Part shown: one piece after another, positions 23,838-37,204 of the stretch
How the letters are laid out: each line of letters starts with the position of its first letter
How positions within the stretch are numbered: the stretch's first letter is position 1
Source of the DNA: Mesaphorura yosii
Lineage: Eukaryota > Arthropoda > Collembola > Poduromorpha > Tullbergiidae
Assembly: GCA_009869945.1 (NCBI GenBank)
Contig: WIXG01000336.1
Coordinates: forward strand, 21,374-85,373
Length of the DNA: 64,000 nucleotides
Reading direction: 5' to 3'
The notes under the pieces: generated by a model
What the model saw: the letters and a program-made list of their open reading frames with translations, nothing else
Told to the model about the DNA's origin: nothing
Databases searched by the model: none
Translations under genes and position numbers: made by a program

Positions 23838-24723
23838 GGTTGCTGCAAATCTAGCCCGCCGTGGTTCCTTGGTCCTCATTCTCTTGAGACTTTTTCTGAT
23901 CTATTTCCCTTAATTGTCCATACTTTAAAGTTTCCGGACAAGTGAACAGCTACATTTGTTTTGTTTTCCGCTACTTATTTTAAACTGATTAAAATGGCAA
24001 AATTGTTTTTACGTAACATTACGTCATTTGGGGAATGATGTTTCTGTGAGGAAATGCTTACACACATGGTAAGGTTTAGAAGTGCCGTGACTCTTTATAT
24101 GACTGCGATCTTCCTGTATCTGGGCGTGGATGAAGTTCAGAAGTTTCCAGTCTTGAACCTTGTACGCTCGTCGCAGGCGTTTCGTACTTCATGTCACAAA
24201 TCGTGTGTTACGATTAAGTTCGGTCTCAATATTTGATTGTATATGGTATCCAGTTGTGATGAACACATTGTGACAAGTACTACATGCACCCAGCTCGAAA
24301 ATACTTCGATCAGATCATTGATTGGAGGCGTGAATCGAACAGAAACGTACCTCTCCCCGGAATGTTGACCTTCACACCACCATTAAAACATTTAACAGCA
24401 GTTGATAGACACTCCTAACAAAGATATAAGTGGGCAGCAGAAAAGTCATGCTTAAGCAAGCGTGCGTACGTGCAAGTCTAATAGATGATTGATCACTGAT
24501 CATTCATCACTAGTACGCTCTCAACTCGTGAGCACGTGAGATGCTCAGGACTCACTTCAGTTGAATTAGTTGTCTGTTAGCCAGATATTTCACACGGCTT
24601 GTTTCGCGAATGTCAAGTGCTTGAGTATTTAATGGCCTAATTGACCATGGTCCACCTGAGCGAGTTGATGATCTGAGCTTGAGCGGTAACTGTCCAGTCC
24701 AGCCAATCAACTGCAAAAACACA
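23838..24723. other. Intergenic region with the amylase promoter
   Basis: No coding signal was seen. TATTTAA near 24626 is a possible TATA-like element about 95 bp before the amylase ATG. The 3' UTR of the Cys-rich gene should occupy the left end. Nothing else was seen. Confidence 0.45.
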
Positions 24724-26782
<2,059 letters not shown>

Positions 26783-26885
26783 ACCGTGTCACTCCCGGAA
26801 GGAACGCAAAACGGGAACCTGTGGCTCACCAAAATCAGTCATGATTCGAGAAAATTTATATTTATTTCGTTCATTTATTTAAAAG

Positions 26886-26891
26886 AATAAA
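26886..26891 (+). promoter_or_regulatory. Amylase polyadenylation signal
   Basis: AATAAA lies 104 bp after the amylase stop codon on the coding strand. It fits the 3' end of that transcript. Confidence 0.5.
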
Positions 26892-27756
26892 CACATGCTT
26901 GTTAAAGAAAAGTCAATTGTTTCGTATTTGAACAAAGTAAAAGAACCATTAACTAAACTGCCACATTGTCGAACCCTACCCTAATATTGCATTAAAATGA
27001 AAACATGATTATGATTTGGTTAATAAATTAGAGTGGACATCTCGACTGAATTCAAAAATCATCATTGGGATAACTGCTGTGTACAATTTGTGTAAAGCTT
27101 GGAAATATCATCTGAGTCCGAGTGAGACGAGTCTGCTCGGTCAATCGGGAAACGTCTTGGCTGTCCGAATACTAAGCTCTGAACTTCGCTCAATCTTTGG
27201 GGCAAAAGGAGGTTTGTAGCAGTGTTGGCTGGGAAGGCTAATTCTAACCATGTTCAAGTACACTTGCCTCCGAGCTTCATCAATGATCAAACATCGTCAA
27301 CGTCAACAACGTCGTCGAGCATTTGGCAACTTGTGCTTCGTTACAAACGCGTACGCTAGCTTAAAACACTTGTCTAACGTGTAGGTGCAAACCCATTGAC
27401 AATACGATTAAGTAGGCAGGACATTAAAACACTCTGCTAAATATATAAATATATTGCAACTGACAGAAATTATCTAACCTGTATTTAAACTTAGATTAGC
27501 ATTTCTATCAACTTAACAAGCACTTAACCTGTCAACTTTAGCTCTTGTAAAATATCTGTCAAATTAAGACTAATCAGTTCAAATTTCATCGTTTCATTCG
27601 TTGGAAGGGTGCAGGCTTTACACGACTTGCACGATGACCCAAACGTTATCGTTGTTTTAGCTGTCCAAGCACGTGCGCCTACATTAAGTTTTACGTATAA
27701 CAAGGTTTAACAAACATCAATAAATAGTAACAATTCTACACGCAAGACGCAATTAA
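26892..27756. other. Convergent intergenic region
   Basis: This lies between the amylase 3' end and the ZP gene 2 stop codon. It is AT-rich and carries no coding or repeat signal that I can support. The right part should be the ZP gene 2 3' UTR. Confidence 0.5.
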
Positions 27757-30700
27757 TTAACGATGATGTTTAGGCCTGGGTCTCCTCAGCACAATCACGG
27801 CAGAAATTACACACGCAATTAGAAGTGTACCAATCAACACAGTCAGCATCGACGCGAAGCCGAATGTTGACATGCACACAATGTCTCCCATAATCTCTGC
27901 AGCTTCAATTACAGGAACATCCGTGGAGTCTTCCGATTTTGTCCTTCCCGATATGAAATCCAAATCACCATCTGATACGACAGTGATGACACGATTGAGA
28001 CCCACATTCTCTTCATCCTCGTTGTCCGATGATGAAATGGACGGAATAATTGATTTGAAGGTTGTTGAGAATTCATACACGTCTTCGTCAGTTTCGTTGA
28101 ATGGAGAACGCTTGCGACGTCTTGCAGATTCCTCTCTTTCTAGAGCAAGTCCGGATTTGCCAAGGTGTCCTGCGTAGCCCGCTGGAGCTGCAACCTCATT
28201 CGGTTGAGTGCACTGCTCTGGGCATTGGTAGCGGCAGATTTGGATTGTGCATTGGAAGTGCACTTCCATGCTGTCGGGGAATAACAAAAATTGTCAATTT
28301 AGCACTAACCTTTACAAATTGATTAATGATCTTGGGTAACGGTACACGAAACAAAATATAATACTCGTCTTAGACTTACCTATCAGGGAACTTGAATGCT
28401 TGGAAGTGAGCGTATGAGAGAACCGACGCGGACTGTCCAAAGTTCTTAATCTTTGTGAATCTTGACATCTGGAATAGTGAATATGCACAGTGTTATCACG
28501 TTCCTCTCAAACTCAAACGAAACATTTAAACAGTGTCATCTTCTTCTCATGTAATAAATTGCCTTACGTAGTTAAAACGCTTCCTAACTTCTTACTAGTT
28601 AAAACCTTTACTAACCAATTTTGGACGCGTCACACAGCCCCATTGGTCGACGAGTTGAATTGGTGCACGCACTCCGTCGTGGGCCATACAGTTGCGGACC
28701 AACATATCGAACTTATTGTCGTCGTCCTTAATTGCAAGAACCATTGTCATTGTTTGACCAATCTTCACCAAGCCTGAAACTTCAGAAGCCCATGGACCTT
28801 TTCCAACCTGAAATTGAACCATGAAATGAATGCATTAGCGTATCGCATCGTATCGTGAGAATTTCACACTTCAATGGAAAATGCTTACTTGAATTTGCAT
28901 CCAGCAGCCAACGTTGTCACCAGCAAAATCAGCTCGCACAACATCCAACATGTCAACTGGGAACGGACGGAATGTGACAGACTTTTCGTACTGGTCGTGC
29001 CATGTACATCCTGAAATCCGTAAATCAGATGCCAAATTCAAATACAATATAGAAGGGGGTCGTCTTCAGTTTGATGAACTTACGCAGCTTTCTGGCTTGA
29101 TCCCAAACCTCCTGCACTTGCGGATCGTACTGGATGACAATGATGTTCTCAAAGAATGACCCAGAGCCTGATTGCACTCCGTAGCCGTAAAGCCCGTTCT
29201 CAGTGTTGCCTTGTGTGCCGCAAGAGTCAATTCCAATGTCAAAGTTTGCGGAAGTGTGTCCAAGTCCAGCGGGCAAATGGATACAATGGATGTTGTGGTA
29301 ATGTCCCTAGAACGAACGAAGCCAATTGAATTATTTGCAATGAGTCTTCAAACTCCTGTACCAACACAGGTGCAATGTTTTGCGACGTGCGATGTACCTT
29401 TGAGAAAATTACTCCATGGAAAGGTTTGTCGAATGCGATGTAAACTCTCATGACGTTCTTCTCGCACTTGACTTCTAACGAAACGATCTTTGACATGTCG
29501 CCATCTGGAGTGTCTGGCCAAGGTCCTCCCGCAAGGGGTTGTTGTAAAACTGGAGCTACTGGCACTACAGGGAAATGCGCGACTGGCGCAATGGGAGCAC
29601 CGAACTGAGAATGCACTGGAGGACCAAACTGACCGCCTTCGGCCTGCAAGTCATTTGAGACTATTTCTTTGTGAGGTCGCGGTCCACCAAAGAAAGGTCC
29701 TTGTTGTTGTCGCAACTTCTCCTTCTGCTTGTTATCAAAGAGCTCCCTGAACACGCTGTTCGCAAACTGAGCGTCCGTGCCTTGGAATCCTGGCGGGGCT
29801 GGTTTGGGTCCTGGCTGCTGCTGGTGATGCTGTTGTTGTTGTTGTTGAACTGGTGGTCGAATGTCACCAAATGTTTGCGGTGCCGAAGGAGCGTTCAGGA
29901 TCTTTGGAAATGATGGTCCAGGAGGCGGGCCTTGCTGCTGCTGCTGTTGTGGTGGGTGTTGCTGTTGCTTGTTGATGTGCTGTTGGAAGTTTGGTGGGAC
30001 AGGAATGTTGGCTGGCTTGTGGTTGGGATGGATTCCAATCTCAGCTGATGTCGATGCAAGGATTTGTTGCTGGACAGCTTGCTGCTTCAGTTGATCATGA
30101 ATTTGCTGGTGTGTCGCGTGATGGTACTGGTGGATTTGCTGAGGAGGTTGGCCTGGTGGTGGAGGGGCGGTCGAGATAATGATTGGACCAGTGTTGAATA
30201 TTTCTTTGCTTTTTCCAGACTTGTCTCCGTGTGGTCCTCGAACATGGTTTAAATGCGGTCCTTGTGGTCTGTGGTGATGGTGTGGGTGTCCTGTTCATTC
30301 ATAAATACACGAGTCTCAATATTTGAGGAAAGGGTAAAACATGCTAGCATCTCGCAAGTTGCTTACCAATTGGTCCCTGAACTCTGAATCCAAGTGGGGG
30401 CCCATGAGGACCGAAACCTGGAGGCATTGGCAAAACAATGTTGCCGTGAAGAGGTGCGACAGAAACCGGAACCGGAATCGGCCTGCTCGGGCTTCCAGGC
30501 TCGCCGCGGTGTTCGACGGGGTCGTTGTTACTCTCGACTGCTAGCTGGTCGGGTACATCTTCACCTCCCGATCGCTTGGAGAAGGTGTCCTGCGGATGCA
30601 CAGGTCCTGCTGACGACGGGGCAGGGGCCGCTTCGGCGGAACTTACTTTTTCATTGCTATTGGCAGCGGACGCATCCTCTTTACTTTGGCTTTGGCACGA

Positions 30701-30969
30701 GACAAGGTGCAGCTGGAAGTAAACAAAAAGGGAATCATGAACGCCGCATCAGGACTTAGTAACCCAATTTTTAAACAACTTTTCAGTTGAATTGACAATA
30801 GAAAGCATAAAGGCATAAATGGTAACGATAACGGAGATCTTGCACAGTTTCCTGTTTTTCGCTCAACAAATAAAAATTGATTAACTTTTTATTACCTTTC
30901 ATCGTTTACGAAGAGAATGCACATGATCAGTGCGCCAACGCCAATGCAATCACAGCCGTGATTTTTCAT
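27757..30969 (-). CDS. ZP-domain transmembrane protein 2 (cuticlin-like), Q/P-rich region before the ZP module
   Basis: Eight exons in transcript order: 30969-30910, 30712-30367, 30290-29398, 29306-29084, 29010-28889, 28807-28616, 28468-28380 and 28270-27757. The phases match and the product is 812 aa. The N-terminus MKNHGCDCIGVGALIMCILF plus LHLVSC works as a signal peptide. Exon 1 is the least certain piece. Residues about 30-400 are Pro/Gln/His-rich with poly-Gln runs. The ZP module starts near 405 (SLEVKCEKN) with ZP-N Cys in EVKCE, IHCIH, DSCGT and RCTWH. Then come GCWMQIQ-VGKGPW, CMAHDGVRAPIQLVDQWGC, RPKLMSRFTKIKNFGQSA, FKFPDSMEVHFQC and ICRYQCPEQC. A furin-like RRRKRS lies near 692-697 and a transmembrane segment at about 777-803. 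The motifs are those of insect and nematode cuticular ZP proteins that build apical matrix. It is a diverged relative of ZP protein 1 on the same strand 13.5 kb away. Confidence 0.87.
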
Positions 30970-33900
30970 TGAGTCAAGAGAAAGACGAGACCACAGGTAA
31001 AAATTGAGCCGCATGCGCATGTTATGTTGTGCATGATGTGGACAATAGAAACAGAAGCTGATGAATCTCTTCTTCAATTCATTCTTATGAAAATCATTAT
31101 CAAGAAGACAGTCAATATCAGCATCAACAACTTTTATGCATAAAAAATGTGTGCCCAACTGAGAAGAATTTGGTGCTGTTGCACATTCCAAGCCAATTCA
31201 CGGACTTTTCTTCTGGGTGCACGTACTCCTTTATCCTCGTATGCAAAATTTTATGACGTTGATTTAGTTTCTACATCTAACCAACAGACTAATACTGAAA
31301 GGGCTTTAATTTAATTTAATAGCACAGCCTACCCATGGCATTGGCATTGTTGTGTGTTTTCCTCTTCATTTTTAGGAACGTCGTGCCTCTATTTTGCCGT
31401 GCGTATTTGTTGTTGGCGCCTGACAATGGGGCAATGGGACATCACAATACATTTTAATTTCATTCGCACTCTTAATTTAACACTGCCACTGCTGAGCTGG
31501 TTTCGACTCGTTAAACAGGTAGGTTGCAAACTAAATAAAGATGTAAGACCAGTGTATCGAGGAGGGACAAAAGAAACACGGCGCAGCGCAGCGCAGCTGA
31601 GATCAGAATGAAGATGAGAGTCTAAAATCGTAAATTACGGTGTCGTGAATATTCTCCGTGCTCCAATGCACCATATTTTGAAACTTAGTAACAAATCCAC
31701 GGAAGAAGTTTTTGATTTATGAAGGATGCAGAATATTCAGCAATATTCATTCCGAAAGTTGAGATATGAATATTGTTGAGATTCTTGCTGTTTGCTCATT
31801 CTTAATAATTAATGACCCTTGACAAGAACTCAAATCAAACGTCAAGTACAAGGGAGGACAAATTTCATGATTGCAAATTGCCAGAAGCTAAATATGTGTC
31901 AAAGATTAAAACAACAAGAAAAAGTTGTCGTCTCATTTCCCGTCGACTTTTTCCACTTGTCCTCTGTTGCAACCGAGCCACTGCATTTTTACGCATTCTC
32001 TTGCCATATTCAACAGCAACACGGCTTATTGAAACGAATTTCACCTTTCAGCCCCCCATTTAATGTGTACTTGTAAGTCGGCAAGGAATAATTAAGTCTC
32101 GCTATGTTGTAGCTGAACTTTGGCATTATGATTATGAGAGTTACATTTGAGTAAGGCATAGACTTTGAAATTGACACTGACGTTCGACTTAAGACAATGC
32201 CGTTTAGTTCGGTGCAGCTTAATTTGCAGCATTGCAATCCTAGTCTTCTTTAAAAACGCTCAACAGTAGCAGTGCTTGACACTGTGCACCGTTCACAAAT
32301 ACTTTAAGTTGCGATTTAAGTGCAGAAGTCTCAATACTGAATTCTAATTTGGCTCTGCATGATAATTGATTTACACGTTGTTGGAATAATAATAAGAAGC
32401 ATGGAAGTGGATTCGTGCATGAAAGGTTTCAATTTATTGCTGCTGCAGCATTGAGCGCAAGATTGGACACGCAATATAATAATAATTATAATATCAATAT
32501 TGTCACAATGCTGATTGAATGGCTCACGCTGTGCCATTGTCGTGCGCAGTGTGCTGTTTTCTTTGAGAAGCAGGTGTAATATTTACGAGCACCGGCACCC
32601 ATCCTCCAATCCGACCATGCACGAGGCAGGCACGTAAATCACGACGTGTTTCGTGGTAGTGCGAAAATAATGCTCGCTCGCCTCACGTAAAAATATTTTG
32701 ACACGATGGCACAAATTCGTATAAAATTGTTTATTTTTATAGCAAATCCATAAAGCAGTAGTAAAGCCAATTCTTGCACGTCCGCATCACATCGGGCATC
32801 CGCGTCCGTGCTGTTACACTTTGTAATTACAATTTATTATGCAAACTTAAATCGCTGTCATCTCCTGTCGCTGTTATTCTATTTTTAGCTGCCCATGTTG
32901 AACTAAATTCCGACATAAGCAATCAATCTTTACAGGTAGGCGGCCTTGCCACTGCTCCGACAAGTCCTCTGCCTTGTTGATTGATTTGGATCCAATACGT
33001 AAATAGTTTTAATCGGTCCATTTATGGACCTCGAGTCGTTAAGTTGCATTACCGATCTGTCAAGATAAATATGAATCTTGTCGTGGCACATGTTCAACAT
33101 CGTATTAGGCTAATCTTCATTGTAAACATGCGGGACAGCACGGGTAATAATTTGTCATGTCGTAGGCGAAAATTGAAGTCTAAAAGTCTGGACGTAAACA
33201 TTGGCAATTTTTAAGTAGGACAAAATCAAGTGCCGAATACAAGTTCATGACAGGAACGGGACCGGTGGTCCTTCTCCTTCGAGCAACATTTGTGTTTTCA
33301 CGCGGCGCAGCGCAACGGGCCGGGTCTCAATTGAAATGTCACTCACTCTTGGCTAGGCATGTATTCTTCAAGCCCCATGAAGAATTTGAGGCTTTGCTAA
33401 AAGTCAATAAATGCTGATTACCACGTTAAATGATTTTCAAATTGAAAGACCGTTTTGTTCTTGCCTTGTTTCAAAAATAGTAAAGGGAATTTAATGACGT
33501 TACTTTTGTACATAATTACACGCACTAAATGCAATTCCCATTCAATACTTGCTTGACTTGACTTGCTTCAATACGCAGACATTGCTTGCGGTGGATGTTT
33601 GCATTGAAATCAATGTTCAATGTTCGCTCGTTCGATGCTCGTTCATGATGAGATGTAAATTTTTGAATGGGACGAGCAACCACACATGTCAATCTTTTGA
33701 TGGTCCGACTGAGTGTATGCCAGCACGCATGCATTTTGCATTGTCAATGTTAAATTGCACAATTTTTCACTCCGCCAGTACACTTTTGTCAGTCGGCCGT
33801 ATGTCGTGCAATAACAATTTATCATTCTTCTCCCACTCGTACCGACATGCAAAGATGCAAGATGCACGTTGGGCGAGCACTGTCCAAATAAATCATGTTA

Positions 33901-35412
33901 ACTTAGAAAAAGAATTCACGCAGAAAAGCAATGGGAACATTTTGTTCATTGCGCACTTTTGTACATGGCAATAATAATCCGTCACTCTCGTAACCCAAAT
34001 CGATTTGAGAAGTTCCTTGTGGCAATTTCCATTCATTCACCATGTCTCACATTTTACATTTTGTGAAAACAAGAATTGACCACAAATGCGACCGAAATCG
34101 ATCATTAAAGAGAAACGTACGCAGATATCGAACAGATTTTGAGGTTTGGATTGTAAAATCAGGTTCAGGATTTCTTGTGCTGTGCGTCGGAAGAAGAAAG
34201 CCATAGAAAGGAAGTTGCTTGCAATACAGATGACGAGATCTGTAGATCATCTGTAGATGATGAGGCGACGTGTATCACTGATGATTTCGGAGACCATGAT
34301 TCTGCAATATCGTTGATCAATCTCTTTCGTATCAGTCTCCCACACTGCTGTTGCAGCGCAGCGCAAAAATTTCGTCCGTCATGAAATTAGTGTCCGATTT
34401 CATGCTTTGTCATGGTGTGGCTCGGCGTGTCTTATGTGTATTACATGCTTTGTTACCGGCTAATAAGAATCATGTTGCACTACTAAACTAATAAGCTTTT
34501 TTGTCTTCAGTGCGTGCGTGGTAGCCAGCTTGTAATTTTAATTATGTTATTATTCTCGTATAATATCCGCAACCACCGCAGCAGATGAAATGAGACGAGA
34601 CGAGAAGAATGCGAAATGCGAAAGGAATGCCACATGCTATCTTTACCCTGCACTTGAAATACGACAGGCTGCAACTACAAAAATATACTCACCACCAGCA
34701 GTGATAGAATTCGTGAAAAGTGAACTCATTACAACAATCTGATCACTCGCTAAAGTGGTACGAAGTCGTGAATGAAAAACGTTACAATCCAATGGAGTAG
34801 AAATTGAAAGAAACGAGTACGAGAGCGGAACGCATGACGAATGTAAATCAATACGAATTTAACTGGATTACAGCGCAAATGAATTCAATATTAGTATTGA
34901 TTTATGACAGATCCCCACGACATCCTCTCATCGAGTCGTGAGGAAGGTATGAATGAAGTCCTGACTTCTTCGGCGTCGCGTAACCCCGCACGGCACGAAG
35001 TGGAGTCGAGCCTACCAGCTCGAGTAAGTTCAAGTGCGAGTGCGAAGAGATTAAGCGACGAGATTATTGTTGTTGGTGAAAAGAGAAGACAAGAGCTCAT
35101 GGCGAGTATGACCCATATTACACTGCGGCAGTATCAGCAGCGCAGCGCGCAGTAGTTGTGTGTTTGAGCCCTTGTCTCGTTGATGGAATGCAAGATGTTT
35201 TTAAATATGCTACAGTCATTGTTGTACACAATGAATGCAATTCAATGCTGGTTTGATACTCTTGATGAGGATGATGACTTGATGTATAGATAACCTTATG
35301 CGAGTCTGGGTCACCTCTCACGTCACACTTTGCCACAGCCACAGCACAGCCAGAGCCGATGCGATGCACTGACACTGGGCCTGACTGCACCTTGCTCAAC
35401 AATCGATTCCAT
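30970..35412. other. Gene-poor region upstream of ZP gene 2, left part
   Basis: No ORF here has splice-linked continuation or family resemblance. Several short GCAGCGCAGC tracts occur (33303-33313, 31580-31596, 34353-34364, 35138-35151). Upstream regulatory DNA or 5' UTR exons of ZP gene 2 are possible. Nothing else was seen. Confidence 0.5.
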
Positions 35413-36113
35413 GTCAAGTTGACGAATTACCAAGCGGCGAATTTATTCGCCACTATTTTAGCGAATAAAAGTCAGTTTGGCGAACGGTGAAACCTGGGAA
35501 AATTCCAAAATGCCGAATCAATTGATTACAAGCTTTTTGTTCATGTCAAAATGGCGAACGGACAAGGTAACAATTATTTCTTGAAGTCAGGTGTACATAA
35601 GACAAGCTGGTTGATCCATTTCTTAAAATACAAGTAGTTAAATTTTGATTTGTATTCGGTACACAAGTTCTGGGTCTTGCGACCATCTCCCATTGCGATG
35701 AATAATTGACGCACTGCATACTGTGCGTGGGTCACAATAGTAATACTCAAATCCTTTCACTGTTTTTCATTTAGAGTAAGTGTATCCAGCATTGGACAAT
35801 TTAAATGTGATTTTTCCACCAGATGTACACACATATTTATTATATGTCCATTTCGCAATTTAGCACATTCAAGGAGAACTCAACCCACACAGTGAATACC
35901 AGGCTGCGACTGAAACAGAGGGAACTGAGCTGACGAAGACCCTCAGGAATCCGCTTGGTGCAAGACTACTCGCAGTCAGAATGCCGAATTGCCTGAAATC
36001 TACGAAGTCAAAATGGCGAACTCACCACGTTGGTTTTTTACAATTCGCAATCTAACTGAGAAAATTTCCCAGTTAGCTTAGAAATTCGTCACTTGGTAAT
36101 TCGCCAACTTGAC
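35413..36113. mobile_element. MITE-like non-autonomous DNA element with 30-bp terminal inverted repeats
   Basis: The left end (35413-35442) begins GTCAAGTTG and contains CGAATTACCAAG. The right end (36084-36113) is its reverse complement with three mismatches over 30 bp. The 701-bp interior has no transposase ORF. Near both ends it carries the same short motif, GTCAAAATGGCGAAC (35546-35560 and 36008-36022), and several GGCGAA/TTCGCC units. No clear target-site duplication is visible in the flanks, so the superfamily is unknown. The structure fits an internally deleted or miniature inverted-repeat element. Confidence 0.7.
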
Positions 36114-36608
36114 CGACAACCCAGCGATCAACTAACTGCATGGTATGGCGCTGGCATTGGCGTTGGCAAGGTACCAACACAGCAAAGAATTGTTCAAACG
36201 AAATAAATGATCAAGTCAGGCCCTCAATCAAGTGTCACGACACACTGGGCTAAGATCAAATATGCGATTGGAATCTGGTTGCACCTGCTGCTCCGGGGCA
36301 ATTATCAAAATGCATACCGTAATTATAAATTAAACATATGCGCGTACGCATCTCAAATGGTAATTATTAAGTTAAGACAAGATGCTGAAAAGTAAAACTG
36401 ACTTGAATAAAAATTCCAACAGGATATTATTTACTTTAGGCCGATAATCTTAAGTCATTGGCGGACGGGCATAAACTCAGAATAGAACCTATTGCCTGTC
36501 TCTTGATTGCTGGTTCACCATCTTTCCTTAACTGAGGCTTTTCATTTTGGAATAGTACGAAATATCTTTTCTGGCGCATAAGCTGGAGCTCACTTGTACT
36601 TACCGTGG

Positions 36609-36704
36609 AAGTGGACAGTAGCAAAAGAAGTGAAAGCTGGTTGAATAGGAACATGATGATAAAGGTTGTCCTCCTTGTGGTACAAGGATTTACGTCTGAA
36701 GGCT
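36609..36704 (-). CDS. Possible orphan internal exon (weak)
   Basis: A good acceptor (TTTCCAAATTTCAG) opens the frame GAFRRKSLYHKEDN...FATVHFHG, and a strong donor (GTAAGTAC) closes it. That makes an exon of 96 bp. No linked exon was found on either side and I do not recognise the peptide. A second overlapping frame from the Met at 36654 gives a hydrophobic start (MFLFNQLSLLLLLSTST) and a 72-aa ORF with KR sites. The two readings exclude each other, so this may be chance. Confidence 0.15.
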
Positions 36705-37050
36705 CCTGAAATTTGGAAATAATCAGGGTTAGGTACATTCCTTGAAATAAGTCGAACAAAATATGCTGCTGAATTTGAGCCATCCAAGGTGATATTCTTT
36801 GGTTTTATGATATCATTGAATGCGTACAACGATTGGTGTTACTAAAGGTCAATGCCAGCTAACCGTTGATCGTTGGCAATGTCAAATGAAACCAGAAATC
36901 AAAAGTGACTCACACGCTATTTAACCTCCAACTGCGTAAGTATTACAATCATTCACACCAAAGCAATCTTGTAATGAATTCTGATTTCATTGTCTTAATT
37001 ACTCATTCCGTGCGTCATGGTTCACTGAACACAGAACCACTGTTCACAGG

Positions 37051-37204
37051 CTCAGCACAAGTGGAATAAAGAAAGCTGCGAATCCACATTTAACAGGCTC
37101 AAGACCGGCAGAGAGTTTTCTCAATGCAAATGCGACATGAATACCTGCGTAGCAGGATGCAAAACCGCAGAATGCGAAAATAATGCGGACTGCACTCTCA
37201 AAAA
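37051..37204 (+). CDS. Possible Cys-rich terminal exon (weak)
   Basis: After an acceptor-like TTCACAG, the frame reads AQHKWNKESCESTF, then SQCKCDMNTCVAGC, then TAECENNADCTLKNL and a stop. It carries seven Cys in about 50 residues. A GTAGGT at the end could also be a donor. No upstream signal-peptide exon was found. TGC-rich words such as AATGCGAA are common in this intergenic DNA, so the Cys pattern may be accidental. Confidence 0.15.

Noticed and set aside
30892-31191. Minus-strand 99-aa ORF as a separate gene
   Set aside because: Only its last part (MKNHG to ILF) is used, as the signal-peptide exon of ZP protein 2. The upstream part has no support.
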